A stretch of DNA of 64,000 bases, taken from positions 644,585-708,584 of the forward strand of contig SSBO01000009.1 of NCBI GenBank assembly GCA_005281725.1. Direction: 5' to 3'. Origin of the DNA: Wuchereria bancrofti. Its lineage: Eukaryota; Nematoda; Chromadorea; Rhabditida; Onchocercidae. Position numbers and translations under genes: made by a program. This document shows positions 35,501 through 50,300 of this stretch, piece after piece. Under the pieces are notes generated by a model. The model was not told the origin of the DNA and ran no database searches. It saw only the letters and a list, made by a program, of their open reading frames with translations. The first letter of the stretch is position 1. Every line of letters begins with the position of its first letter.

Positions 35501-38500
35501 TTAGCTTTGAGCAACCTCTTTTAAATGAGCAGTTTCATTTGATTTGAACTTTGGAAGTGTGGGTGGCAACGAATTAACACTGCGACGACGCTTTCGTTTT
35601 GGCATATGAGGCACCGGTGATAAGCTAGGAACACGTTTTGCGATCTGAAGTAAGAGATATCATACAGCAAAAGTGTCAACTCATTACAATTTTTCTTAAT
35701 TCCTTATCTACCTAAATTTTAAATACCGACTAAAACCTAGTGCGTGTGTAATAAACTGAATGCATGTTTTGCAAAACATAGTCAATTATTCATTTCTAGA
35801 AAAACCCTAAGTTATAACACTTGATTTGAAAAATTAATTGCTTAAACAAAAAATGAAAACCAACCAAATTATTATGCTGATGGATCCCGTTAAAATCTCT
35901 AAATGAATTCTTCTTTGGACGATCTGGAATGCGTCGCTTACGAGCAGCAGTTGTCGGACCTGAGCTATTTGAAGGGCTCGAATTGGTAGTTTTCTTTGTT
36001 TCTTCTGTCATAGCCTGAAATATCACTAAATTGTTGAAAAATGACACTTATTGAAAAAGAATCATGCAAATACAAGAATTTGATTAATTCAGCTAATTTT
36101 GTGGCAATGAAAAAAAAAAAAAATGGCAGCTTATCTACAACTAAACCCTTCTTTTAGAAACGCAATGGAAAAGTGTTGCATTAAACAATTAGAACAATTA
36201 CTCTAATTAAACAATTAGAGTAGTTTATTTGCCTATTTTTTCACAACATATGCAAAAACCCTTTTTTTTTTGATAGAGGTATAGGTCAGGAAATAAATAA
36301 AAAGCTAACGAGTAAAACAACCTTGCTCAGACATTTGTTATCGGTTTTAGGCTGCTTCGCAGAAAATATTGCTGCTTTGAATGCTTGGCACTCAACCTTC
36401 AAAATAATATGTGACATATATTAATATACATTAATACAGCAAGGAGAAAAGCTCGCTTAAAATTGTAACAATAATCTGCTCACTTCCTCTGTTTCTTTCT
36501 GCTTTTCCGAAGCCAATGATCGATCCCTTAACTTTCTCGGACCACCATACAATATTTTTGCCTTCAAAGTATTGAACACAATTATTTAAATAATTGGGAG
36601 AAGATAACTCATGTAAGATTAGCAAATATATGAAATACAAATATATAGAAGATGGCTAGTGTTCTTTACAAATTAATAAAATAAATCTGAACTATGTGTT
36701 GTTTTCTAGTCAAATTTGTTTAAATTCTTTTCTTACGATTAATACCACACGCATATTTTCCTAACCATTTCGGTATCGCTGTCACTGCTCACATCACAAC
36801 ACAGTGAACACATCCAACCCTGAGTACTTGTCTTCTTCGGCATTTTCAGTAGAGGTGGTTCCAGACATGCCAAATGATAATACTTGTAACATTTATCACA
36901 CTGAGTCATCAAATGTTGTTCAGTCACCTGAAACTACCGCTTTTTTAAAATCATTAACCATAATTTCTACGTGAGCTCAGCTTAAACTGAAATAAGAAAT
37001 GATGTCTAGTACATTGAATTACACCATTTTTGATAGAAAACTAGTTAACAATGATGACGCAGCAGATCAAATGAAAAACTTTGTTCAAGTTAAGCAAAGT
37101 AGATTTTTCGATCAAAGCGGAACATTTCACTACTGTTGTATATTTCAGTGAAGATCGTGCAAACCTTTTTGCACTCATCGCAAGAGTTTATCTTTAGATC
37201 GATTCCCTCAATAGCAACACTATCTAACGAATTGTTTTTTCCTCCGCACATTTTTGCTGACGTCGAAGCTTTGCTGGTGGAAGGACTTTTTGCTGTTACA
37301 GAATTTTGAGATTTTCTCGGTGAGCCTTTCCTGCAAAAAAAAGAAAAAAATAAATGATGATAATCATTACAAGATTTGTGAATAACCCTTGATATTCTTG
37401 CATTTGAAAACTCTTTCTCTATTTACTGAGATGCTTCGTTTTGGCACACTTCTTTATTTTGCTGCTCGCCTGATCCAAAAAAAAAAAAAAAAAAATGAAT
37501 TGTTTCATCAAGAGACCTCAAACTTAGTTTCAATCAAGTTAAGCAGACAAGCTGAATTAAAAAATACTTTGTTTTATTTTCAACTGGAGGTGTTGGCTTT
37601 TCAAGCTTTCGTAATCCCAAAGCATGTAGCGTTTCATACCATTCTTGTAGCACCTTTGAATCATCAAAAAACGTAGCTACAGGATTCTGAAAATCCCACA
37701 ATATATATACAAAGAAAAAAAAAGAAACTAGTGCACAACAAGATATGTCGTCAAACTTGCTCACTTGCATCAAAACCGCTAGACTTGCTCTTGTTACTGA
37801 GAAGGACCTATGCTCAGACTGTAAATAAATAGTTGTTATCAAAATAAAATTTTAGATGAGAAAAATGATAAAAATATCCAAAACTATCTATAGCTAATGA
37901 AATCAACAAAACAATGTAACTGAAGCACCTGTAATAATTCTTGTAGCTTTTTCTGTTCAGTTCGTAATTTTTCGTTTTCCCGCTTCAGTTTTTCGAGTTT
38001 CTCAGTTTCTTCCGGGATAACATTCTTACGATGATTAAAATACCTTACAAAATGTTGCAACCTTATGCAGTGAATAGAGAGAGAAAGAAACAATTAAAAG
38101 GTTGAGGACTAAAAACCGCTCATGTCGGTCAATTCTAGAAGAGTAAGCTAAGGAAGTAAGCGTAAAAATTCAATAAAACTTTTTTCGTTCTGCACTCAGT
38201 AATATGGAGAAGATATGTTCGTTCCAAAAGAAAAATAAAATTTTTAAGCTAAAAGATAACCTGCAAAATTAAAAAAAAACTTACTGAATAAATTCACTCG
38301 AAAAACCAGGAGGGAGATATGGTAGTTGAGCGCCATCAACTTTGATGAAATTTTCCAAAAATTTCTGCCGACTTATCCCACTACTTTTTGCTTTTTCAGA
38401 AAACAGTTCAAGATACTGGGCACTTGTATGAAACAAGCGCGGACGCTTGTTGTCATGCTGCAAAAAAAAACGTTCATTTATTTACTCATTTCTTCCTTAT

Positions 38501-41500
38501 AAACGTATCTATTCATGTAGTAAATCTATCGTCCTACGCAGTCCGCAGGTCGCCTCATAACCTGTACTGACCGCTTTTTCTAGCTAAGGTTCGCAAATTG
38601 CCAGTAAATAGAATATAATCAGTAGGGGAAGAATGCTAGCAAATAAACCAAAACTTCGTAAATTCAAGAGTCTATAGAAGCGAACTGGAAGAAACCTCAG
38701 GCCATGCAATTGTAATACCTTCCAGATCTTTCATTGCTTTTTTGTGTCTTTCCAGCATTTGTATCCTGTAATTTCAGTGTCTCAACTTCTTGAGATTAAA
38801 ATCTAATTACATGTTGTAAAATTCACGACAGTTTAGTATACAAAATTTAAGGCAAATTAACATGGATTTAATAAAATTTGCTTCACACAATCAACCTTTT
38901 TCGTTCTTCTCGTTCATTCAGTACTCGTCTTCGAATTCCCAACATTCGCGCTTCCTCCTGTTTATACATCAACTCACACCTTCAAAAACACTATGTAATT
39001 CGTGATTTTCTAGAGAAATTTAGATAAACGGTTACGATGTAATAAGTGTACCTCAATTACGCCTGATAATCTAAATTCTTTTGTTCTTTCGGGTACTAAT
39101 TAGGCATCAAATATTTCTTGCCGCTATCCGTTCCCAGTCAAGAAGTTTGATAAACACAATTAACAAAAATTAAAATTGGAAGAATCCGATATTCCAGTTA
39201 CTTACACTGCTTTTCGCTGCTTCATCAGATTCTCATTTGCGTGACGTTTGCAAGTCAAATAAAGTGGATCTACTGTTTCGACATCATATGCTGTTAAACT
39301 GAAATCACTTAATTTTTACTCAAAGCTTCTTTTCCTTTGGGCTTTTTTTCTTATATTTTCACTATATTTCACTTTTTTCTACTGAATCTCGACTGTGTTC
39401 CACCCATTATTAAATATATATAAAGATGAGCAGAAATCAGAAACTAATCTAAATGCCAGAAGAAATAAATGAGTGAAAATTAAACATTACGTATTATTAT
39501 TATTTGTATTCGTACTATTTGACAAGTTCGGATCAACGTTTTTCTCTGTGTTATCGATCAATAAACCTAACCTGAAAGACTCTACAGTTGTACATTCTGC
39601 TTTTAACAAATTAGACCTTCTGCATATGAAGTTCATCCTTTATTATGAGGAAACGATTACCTTTGTGCACAAGTGACATGAAGATGATTTTTGCACAGTG
39701 CAGCATCGCATGGCACTGCAATACCCGTACGCGCTAACAGTGGATCAGAACATGCAACACAAGCCTAAATTTTAAAAAAATTTCAAATTTCACAAACTCA
39801 CTTAAGCTCCCGATAGTTATATATACATACCACAGCACCAAATATATGGACTATTGCAAAGTTCAGCAATGTTTTCTCATAATTCTTCTTTTCCGGGTAT
39901 TTTATGAATGTTTTCTGTAATCTTTAGCTCAAAAAATTGCTTTAAGTCATACTCGTTTGCCAAACAATTTGTAGTCCTGTTCTTGCCAACTAACAGCTGA
40001 TAAACGTTCCACATCACCAAATGTTATACCTGGAGTGTACAGCGCGCATAACAAATGTACCCAACCACCACCAATGTCTGAAACACCAATGTTAGCCAAA
40101 ATTTTCGCATTCGAACAAACCAAATAATCTTTGAAAAGTTCACTAATCTGTGTAAATTCATAACTTCTTCCACTTTTACAATACAGAAGAAACTTTCTAG
40201 TGTTTCAAGGATAAATGATGGTGGATAAATAGTGTATTGCTTGAATGTGTTCATATTTTAAATTATATTATTACTCATTAAATAGCAGTCAACATTCTTG
40301 ATATATATGAAGAATATTCCTATATTCTTCATATATATTATTCCTATATAAGACATAATAGCATCAAATCTAACAAATATTCACACAAATTACCAGCTTT
40401 TTTAAAAGCACCAAATCTATTTGGGCATAGCTCACAATATGGCGGTTCTTTCAGGCCATATAAACATGCCTCACAGAACCATGGTTCGGTTGATGAACTG
40501 GAACCATCGCTCTCTGAATCCCCTATATTTTCGGTAATATAACAATTTTCGTGTACTGCCACTCCACATCTACAAGCAAAATCGATACAGAAGCTGCTCA
40601 ACTAAATGATAAACAAGTGATTCTGTCATTTCTATATGAATATTGACTCATGGTTTTCCCAAAAACTAATGTTTCAGTAACGATAAAAAGTTTATCTGGA
40701 TTTCATCTAAGCAAAGATTTGCTTTGAATCGATTGTATTTAAATAAATTAAAACTTAAGTGGAGCAACTTCTAAGTAATGTAAGGTTTGACTTACTTATC
40801 ACACTGAATGACTTCATCATTACGTACAATAGCACGCTGATTTAGACACAATGTACAGATCAACTGATCCTGAAAAAAACAATTTTATATTTGAAAATTT
40901 CGCACTATCCTATAGAAGATTTCGTGCCTAGAAACGAAGCTTTCATCATAAACATTCTCATAAGATATCGTTCATTCCTCCCATTTAATAATCACGCTCG
41001 CTTACAGTAGGAATATAAAAAGTAGCTACAGCTAAGTCTGATAAACCTCCGCATTCTAAGTTAAAAAAAAACTTTGCCAGCAAAATTCAAGCTAAGAAAA
41101 ACAATGTAAGAAAAACAAACGAAGCCAGAAATCGCCGAAAATATGAAACTATTTCGAATTGAAAAAAAAAAAAAAATTACCGGCTGAATGTTATAGCCAT
41201 TTGCACCCATAACATTTGGTTTCGTATCCTGTAAAAATAACCAGTGAGGGAAAAGGTTTTGAAGCTAGTAGCAGCTGAATCTAACCTCTATGTAAAAATA
41301 AATAGGGGACTGAAGACCTTTTTCCGATGCTTTTCAGAACTACGGTCTGATTCACTCGAGTCTGAAGTTTGCGCAACACCGTCGTTCTCATCATCTTTCT
41401 CTTCATTGCCATCATTACTTGACAAATCCGAATTAGACGACAACTCATCACCAGTTCTTCCAGCTGTTATGGAGGAAAATAATTTCTAGATGGTTAATCA

Positions 41501-42639
41501 AAAACTTCAAACTCTAGAACTTAACTTATTGGCAACATTTTGAAAATGTAAATAAAGCCTAATCATATATTACGGTTGGGTCTAAAGTTCCAACATGAAA
41601 AGATCTGAAAACTAAATGCCAGCATTGATATAAATTTCAAAATGAATTTTGAACTTTTATAACTAACCGACAAAATCATCATCTTCATCACTGTCGCTAA
41701 GCGGAATGGCATCGAGCAAAATATTAGCATTTGGCTTAATCTGTCGCTTGCCTGGAGCTCGTGAAGCTGAAAATAAATGCAAAAACGGATTAAAAAAAAA
41801 TACATTTTGAAATTTGGAGGATTTGCCATAAATTGCGTTAGAAAAACTAGTTTAAACCAAATTATTAACTGATGCTTTAACTCATTAATCCATTAGTTGA
41901 TTTCTTGAAGTATTAATGCTTAAATCCTATCAGCAGAGAGTAATCCATCACATTTAGGAACCAGTAAGCTAAGTAAAAATATAAATTCCTGATAGTAGAC
42001 TATCATTTAGATGTACTATTTCATAGGTCTCAGAAATATGGAATTCACCTTAAATAGAGGCACACAAGTTACATCCTAAATATTATGGAATTCAAGCACT
42101 CAAGGATCATAAGTAAATAAGTAACTGTACTTCCAACAACTTTTTTATCTTAACTATATAATGCTGAAACTGTAAAATTGCTAAATCACATTCCATTAAG
42201 TAGAACTCTATGCTTTCATAACTTTATTAATAGATGTGTGAAACAAACATATATTCTACATGATGGCAATAAATACTAAGGCAAAATAAGAAAATGATGA
42301 TGATGATGATGATGGAATAAAAAATATTTTATAAAAATTAAAATCAAAAACAGTATATAAGATTACAAATAAAATTAAAACTGAAAAAGTATTAGATGTT
42401 ATGTACAACAAAAAAAGAAATTATTCTTACATATGCATTCCCAATAAAACTCCCTGCAATCCTTAACACAAATTCATCCCGCCTTAAGCATTTCAAATTT
42501 GCCGCCGAAAGCCGAACCATATGCATGGATTGCAGCCGCCTACGAAGTTTAGGAGAGTGAGTTTTTTGATGAGTGATGTGGGAAGTTCATTGAACTTACA
42601 TGAAAGGGTGAAGAAACTTCGTTTTTCGTCTTCAGTCAT
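35501..42639 (-). CDS. PHF14: PHD finger protein 14 orthologue
   Basis: Twenty-two exons with consistent phases give 790 aa: 42639-42600, 41766-41668, 41463-41318, 41228-41181, 40869-40796, 40569-40394, 40077-39953, 39914-39831, 39764-39661, 39298-39208, 38957-38896, 38765-38696, 38457-38285, 38061-37929, 37818-37765, 37686-37568, 37330-37165, 36927-36766, 36561-36484, 36396-36322, 36014-35865, 35644-35501. An acidic Ser-rich N-terminus (about 35-95) leads to PHD1 (about 115-180: CTLC, CDKCGVAVHENCY, WFCEAC). An extended PHD follows (about 180-298: CELCPNRFGAFKKA, WVHLLCALYTPG, CVACSDPL, CKNHLHVTCA). Then a coiled coil (about 440-475) and a further PHD (about 583-630: CDECKK, CDKCYKYYHLACLEPPL, WMCSLC). 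The C-terminus is basic (KRKRRR). PHF14 is a nuclear histone H3 reader. The exon 10 donor (GTGTAA) was chosen because the neighbouring GTAAGT would break the frame. Intron 1 holds a GAT microsatellite (42294-42316). Confidence 0.9.
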
Positions 42640-43369
42640 TTGTATAGATTCTCTGGAAGTTTCGCGATGCCGCGGGGAGACACCCGAATGGCTGAAACTC
42701 ACGAATAAGAATCAATGAAATATCCACCATACCCTTGCACAGACGAGATCTTCCGTATCAAGAACAATAACGACTATAACAACACTATATCAAACACTTT
42801 TCTCATCTATCCTAATTTTAATGCCCTAATAAAATTGTTATCATTATCAGTGCTAACTTTTAACTCTTCTCTTGATACTATTTGTAGGAGAAATTTCACT
42901 CCGAGATATATTAATACATACGTGAATTACACTATCAGTAATCAGTTATTCATCTTTTCTGGATCTCATTTCTGAAGCTTATAATCAATCCAACCGAAAC
43001 CTAATCAATAAATGAATGAATGATAATTATGATAATTAGTTGTGAAAATTAAAAAAAAATATATTACATAGTTATAAATTATATATTACATAGTATTCAT
43101 CAAGTATTCAATCATTCATTACTTCAAATTTCTAATATTCTACTACTATTACTACTACTATAGAAGCCAAATTTTGCTATCACATTAAATACTATTAGTA
43201 GAAATATTAATAGAATTTTATAATTAGTATAATATTAGTAAATAAGAACATTATATTATATAGTTATAAAATTTGTTTTCATCAAATATTACTAACAATT
43301 GATATACATTGTAATTGTAACCAAATAAATGAACTGCAAATGCAGTGCATGCAAAAAAAAAGGAGAGAA
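42640..43369. other. 5' flank of PHF14
   Basis: The first roughly 100 bases contain a GC-richer stretch, probably the PHF14 promoter or 5' UTR. The rest is AT-rich. A TGCAGTGCATGCA motif lies at about 43340-43352. No ORF was supported. Confidence 0.4.
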
Positions 43370-43992
43370 AACAAATAAATGTAAGTAAACAACCGATCGG
43401 ATTGGTAAATAGAAAATAAAAAAAAAAATGCAAGAAATAATTTCCAATTTTTGCATAACTCTCGAGTTATCGTATCAAAATATGCAAATGTCAAGCATAA
43501 AATTATTTAGAGTAAAACGGAAGTTATTGAATGAATAACTTATGAGCGATTAGAAGAATTAAGAGAACTAATAATTGACAAATAAATGTAAGTAAACAAC
43601 CGATTGCATTGGTAAATAGGAAGTAAAAAAAAATTGCAAAAAATAATTTCCAATTTTTGCATAACTCTCGAGTTATCGTATCAAAATATGCAAATGTCAA
43701 GCATAAAATTATTTAGAGTAAAACGGAAGTTATTGAATGAATAACTTATGAGCGATTAGAAGAATTAAGAGAACTAATAATTGACAAATAAATGTAAGTA
43801 AACAACTGATTGGATTGGTAAATAAAAAGTAAAAAAAAAAATTGCAAGAAATAATTTCCAATTTTTGCATAACTATCGAGTTAACGTATTAAAATATGCA
43901 AATGTCAAGCATAAAATTATTTGGAGTGAAACGAAAGTTATTGAATGAATAACTTATGAGCGATTAGAAGAATTAAGGGAACTAATAATTGT
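43370..43992. repeat. Three tandem copies of a 209-bp unit
   Basis: The unit starts near AAATAAATGTAAGTAAACAA and includes GCATAACTCTCGAGTTATCG, ATATGCAAATGTCAAGCATA and ATGAATAACTTATGAGCGAT. Copies begin at about 43370, 43579 and 43787; the first two are nearly identical and the third is more diverged. Each carries the octamer ATGCAAAT and, in the first two copies, the palindrome CTCGAG. The ORFs at 43251-43494 are read through the first copy and are not genes. Confidence 0.85.
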
Positions 43993-46900
43993 ATATGCAA
44001 AAATAAGTAATACTAATCATTCTCTTTTCTCTCTCAACCTCCTCTCCTGCCTTACCTGTATTATATTAGGCTCATTCAGGTAATGTCATCAAATTTTATC
44101 AACAATGATGCACAATCAACAACGATGCACATTTCAATTAAATACACGATGTAACTTTAATATTATAAATTTGCATGATTTCAAAATGTTATAATAGCTG
44201 ACCCATGTCTTTTTACACCAATAGTTTTACTTTACCGTTTCAAAAATTTAAAGCTATCGGCATTTTTGTACTCATAACATAAGTTATAGTATTTGGCAAA
44301 AGAATGAAGCAAAAAAGAATAACTCAATTAGTTTTATTTTTGTGAATTCTAATCGATATTAATCACTATATTAGCCTTTTAATTTAGCCTATTTTTAGGT
44401 CTGTTTATCTCAGTTATTTTGTTAAGTAATAAAATGCAATTGTATTTTATCACCCGCACATCATAAATTTTGCATTATTGAAAATTGTTAACAGATAAAA
44501 TCTATGCTATGAAATTCAATAACGTTAGCTTCTAGAAGTGTTCTAAACTGTACTACGAAGAGAGCAAAGATCAAAATTGTGGATAGTTATCAAATATAAG
44601 ACTAAACATCAAAAGTAATGAAATAAGGACATATAATATTTGCTTCAATTTTAAGATTTCAAATGATATTTCATGAATGTAACTTTTTTTTTCTTTTTCG
44701 TGAATTTTTTCCCTTAAATTCCCATTGTGTCAGATTTAGAAGACAAGAAAAAGATGTTTTACATGAATGTAATAAACAAATAATTACAAGCAGATAACAA
44801 TAGCAACTGCTGTAATCTATCATATAAGATAGGAGCTATGATTACTATGCGAACTGATCAAGTGCAACTGAATGATAAATGTAAAATTATCAATTTCTAC
44901 AATTAAATTAAATTCATTTCAAAAAACTAAGCACTGAATATCATCAATATTAGTTAGATAAGTGGCAAAGGAATGAAGTGCGACAAAAGGTAGGCATATT
45001 TGAAGAGGAAGAAGAAGAATGAGAAGAAAACATAAAAGTGTCTGTTAAAATGATTAATAACAAATATTTGATCTAATTAAATAGAACACAGATTTCATGA
45101 TAATTTGCCCGCATGGGTAAATAAGAGAAAAGGTATATTGATGTTAAATAGTTGCATTATAAGCTATCATATAAGATCATTGGAAAGTTTTACTATTATT
45201 GATTGGTTTAATTGAATGATAAACCTAACAGACCAATAAATTATATGCTATGAAATTGCACTGAAAAAATATAAGTTATTTGTAAGTGATGTAAATTTAT
45301 CATGAAAACAGTTAAGTGATAAAAGAAGTAAATAGGTACTTCAAAATATGGAACATTTTTTTGAAAAAAGTCTAACAAACTTGCATAGACCAAATTACGA
45401 TGTGCCATTTCATTCATGTCATCAATCTAGTGATATTTGATATCTTTCAAATGATCGTACATTAAATTCATTTAATTCGAGAATTTACATTCTGAAATCT
45501 TTCATTGATTGCTAGTTAATAATAGCATTATTATTTTTAAAGTGCAAAAAGCTATGGGAGAAAAAAGAAAAAAACCTATCGTTGTAATAATGATTATATA
45601 TAAGTTGTTTGATAATATTTGCTCATATCATATCATTGATAATGAATTAGAATAATTTAATGAAATTTGTTGGAAAACGTATACGAACATTTGATCAGTT
45701 CCTAAGAAAAAGTACACGTATACGTGATAGCTAAGAAAGTTATGAATTATAGATAAAGCTAGCATTTCTATGCTTTATCTATTTGCTAAGAAGCTAGTTA
45801 GATTATTGTTGACATATTCTAACGGTCTTACTAGCACTGAAATGAAGCGTACTTCTAACTTAATCTCATTAATAATAACACATTCTATTTAGCATTTCGA
45901 AAAAATATTGTTACATTTAAGCATCATTTCATATTTCATAAAAATATAATTAATTATTGATTAATTTGTTTTAGAAAAAAAATCGATTATTGCACTAATA
46001 ATTGTAATAAATATAAAACAAAAGCAATAAAATAAATGATAAAAAGATATGATTTGATAAGAAAAAAAATACACATATATAATGATATGATTGATATTAA
46101 AATTAGCAATACAATTAACATAAATGATTATTTACTTATATGGTATTAAAATACACAATAATTATATGATTGAAAAGTATATCAAAAATGAGTAATAAAC
46201 ATTGCTCATTTGATAAATACCAACAAAAATCAATAAATTATCGTAATTCATTGAAAATTTTTCTTCAATATAAAATGGTTAAAATTTTGTTAAGCAAATA
46301 AGTGAGAAATGAAATAATCAATAAGTAACATAGGAAAGGATGAATGATTCTTTTTTTTTCTTTTTTTTTTTAACTGAAATTTAATGGCATAAAATATCAC
46401 TACTGACCAACAATAAACGAAACAGGCACAGAACGACCTTGTAGATTTGTCTTCTTGAATGAAGGTTTTATAACTAAATGATTTTATTCTTAAGGAAGGC
46501 AATTAGTAGTAACGGAAGTTATGGCTTCAACTTTTTGGCAAATTCTTGAAAAAAAATTTACTCAATTCTTATCAATTTGAATAAATAAAATACAAAATTA
46601 TAATACATTATGTTCTCGTTTTCTATTTTTTTTCTTTTTTCATCATTAATTTAAAATTTAAATTAGGCTTATACTGTTACGAAATTTTACATTTATTATT
46701 TGAAAAGAACTCTTTGATATTATATGTGATAAGAAAAAGAAATAAACAACAGTAAATTAATTGATTAATAAAAACTATTCATTTTTTCTCTTTTGTTTTA
46801 TTTCAAAAAGTATGAATAAAAATAAAAAGAAAAAAAAAAGTGGAGCGAAATATTATCATTTGCTTTGTAAAATAAACTAATTTTTGATCACACCAATTGT

Positions 46901-47320
46901 TTTGCTAATGCTGCGACAGAAAAAAAAAAAAAAAAACTATATTAACAAGTGATATCTCGAATTTACTACTATTCATTTGTTAGTATCGCTCGATATTCAA
47001 CTCTGCCTACGCATTCGTCTGTTAGTATCCGGTTGAATTCAAACATCGACCCATTTACTCATTAATATCATTCTCGACAAATTCACTATTTCAAGCGCAC
47101 CCATCCATCCATCCATCTGTGTTATTTCTCGAATCAATCAAAATTGAATTACTGTTGTGCGTAAACTCGTATTTTTTTAATGATTACTTTCGCACCGAAA
47201 TCATCTCACATATCTTTTCGACGTATGATATTGATAGGTTGTGGGTTACGTTGTATTGAAGTGCTGATAAGATGAACAATTGTTAGTGAATGATTAAATG
47301 ATTGAATTTCAGAATCTTCG
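43993..47320. other. AT-rich intergenic region
   Basis: About 3.3 kb between the divergent PHF14 and SDR genes with no exon recognised. A (CCAT)n microsatellite lies near 47100-47116. The segment 46970-47320 is less AT-rich and probably includes the SDR promoter. Confidence 0.4.
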
Positions 47321-50300
47321 ATGACATCAGATGAAGGATATTTTGGAAGCTTATCGATTCCATTATTTGGTGTTTTGACATGTGCTGGTGTCTATTTTTT
47401 GAGGTGATTGGAATTTAAAAATTCAAGTTAATGTTCATCTTACCTTGTAGCTTCATGTTTTTGTTTTTGTTTATCGTTAACATCTTTTCTAGAAACGAGA
47501 AATTTTTTGATACATTCTGGTTTCTATGAGTGATGATAAAATGGTTTGTTGTTGACTAGCCATCACAGTTAACATAATCAGATCAAAAAAAAAAATCAAA
47601 TTTAAACTTTCCACCGTTATGCGAATACTTACAGTAAATATGCCTGTAAAACAAAGTAAGTATAAATTAGTTATCTTTTTTTTCGTAATGGAACAGTAAA
47701 GTGTATGCTGTCGCAATAGATTGATTTGTGATGAAGGTTTGCATGATTCGATCTCGACATCCATTTGCTCCATTTTACATCACACAAATTCTCTATGCTT
47801 AATTAATTGATATGAAAAAAAGAAAAAAAATCAGATTCATGAGTGAGTTTAAAACTAAATGAAGCAGTGAAAAAGAAAAAGTAAATAAGGCAATAAGATT
47901 TATTTAGGAATGAATCGAAAGAATATTGTCCAATACTACCAAATCATTTTCATTTTCTCTTTCATGTCATATTTAGCATAAGTTTTATATCAATTTAATT
48001 GAAGAATGAACAAGAAATAAATACTATTTTCATTTTTCTTTTTCAGACGTTACTTGAAAGGTGCACAGTTCAATGAATATGTGAAAGCTGAAGGAAAAAT
48101 AGCATTAGTTACTGGAGCAAGTGCAGGTATAGGAAAGCAAACAGCTCGAGAGCTTAACCTTCGAGGTGCAACCGTTTATATGTTGTGCAGAGATCGTGTA
48201 AAATCGGAAAATGCAAAAATTGAATTGGCAAAAGTAAGAAAATTTTCAAAATTCAACTCTATAGAAAGAATTACGCAAGTCTGATGTGCTCGTCATGCAT
48301 TCCAATGTAATTTATTAATCTAAGATGTCATTTTTGGAGACGATTGTACATTCCATCTGTTCTTTTTGACAGAATAGAAGTGTTCAAATATGTGTTTGTA
48401 ACTTATGAAATAACTTATGAAATGAAATTAGCATGGCATCATTTTATTTTCTTAAAAGTTTTTCGGATACTTAAAAAGTTTTTCGGATGTCGACTAAGTG
48501 AAAGTAAGAAATTTTCGCGTGCTTTTAAATTTTAATCTGCTTACATTTAAGTTGGGTTGCAATCCAACCAGATTAATATTGAAAGATGTGGATTTGGCGA
48601 GCTTTGCAACAATTCGAAAATTTGCTGATGAAATTAGATATGGTTAGCTTGTACTTTGGAAATTAAGATTAGTAATTATTTTTATGAATCATCTAATGGA
48701 TGAAGTTTGAATTAGGATCTTCTCATTTCGCTTTTTACTTGTCCATAAAATATGCTACTTTTATAGGTTTAGAAGTAAGAGAATTCTGAGTTTGGTAATG
48801 TTGAATTTCTAGAGTTCTAATTTAATGCTTATCATTTTTATGTTAGAACTGCTTTTAGTAAAGTATTCCTGTCGTTTTTACTTCTTGTATGTAATAACAC
48901 TACTATATTTCAACTATTATCAAATATCATTTATCTCATCCATTATAAATGCTTTTTCGTTCATCTTTCAACTGATAAATCTGCACTTTTAAGAGGTGGA
49001 TAAAATAGACATACTTGTGAACAACGCAGGAATAATGTTTTATCCAAAATTCGAGTTGACAGAAGATGGCCATGAAATTACATGGCAAACGAATTATCTC
49101 GGTATGTCGTGTCAATTTTTATTTTTTGGCTATATTTTAAAAAATTCCAACACCATGAAACTTCTTCATAGGATGAGATTTTAAATTCTGTTTGTTTTTT
49201 GTCTATTAATACACTCATTGTATTTCAGCAATATCACTCATTTGTTAGTACTACATAAATTTCCTTTTAATACAAAAGTTAGAATTTCTGACTGTCTTAA
49301 CACATTTAACTTATGTATATGCGCATTTATTTACTTTTTCTATTTATTATATATATATATGTATTATTTACTTTTATTGTTTGCAAAAAAAAAGAAAGAA
49401 AATTTCCAAATAGCGCTGGGTGATAAGACATACAACAGCGTTTAGCAAAGGACATGCAATAAGTTAGAATTAGTCAAAAATATGTGAAAAAAAGAAAGCA
49501 AAATTAGTAAAATATAAATGGAATATAAGCCAAAGTCAAAAAAAAAAAACATGTTGCACTTTTCACTAATAAGACTCGTAAAGTTAACTTATCGTAAGAT
49601 GATATAATGTTTAATTTTTTTTAGCATACTTGAGAATTCTCATCCTCTTTTATCAGTGACATACAATAGAAAAATACCTGCAACATAGTTTATCATGTTG
49701 TGTTTAATCAATAGCAGTTAATATTTATTGGGATATTTTTTTTTTTTTTGCAGGACATTTTTTACTCACTGAACTGTTACTTCCATTGATTAAGAAGTCA
49801 TCGAATGGACGAATTATCAACGTTTCCAGTTCACTTCATAAAACAGCTGATAGTGTTGATGTTTCTATAGTTAATAACAAAAAATATTTCAATAAATCGA
49901 TGCCTTATAGCAGATCAAAGTTAGCTCAGGTTATTTTTTTCCTTTTTCTTTTTTTCGCTCAAAAGTTTAAATAGCGATTTTTGTACATTAATGATTAATA
50001 AAATTTTAAGGACAAAATGTTTGATGCATGTTTGCAGAACTTTGTCGTTTCGTTTATCTTTATTATTTGTTTATCTTATTTGTTTATCCTTTAGGTTATG
50101 CATGTTCGTGAATTAACCAGACGACTAAGGACAAAAGATCCAAGAACTACAGTGACAATCAATGCTGTACATCCCGGTGTTTGTTTTACTGAACTTATGC
50201 GCTATACGGTTTTCAGCCGGAAATATATCCTAAAAATCATTTCGCCACTTCTTTGGTTCTTCATGAAAACTGATAAAGTAATTTTGTTATTTCCATTAAA

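Noticed and set aside
35292..35504. 70-codon plus-strand ORF rich in Lys, Gln and Thr
   Set aside because: It overlaps the 3' flank of PHF14 on the other strand and has no homology or splice support.
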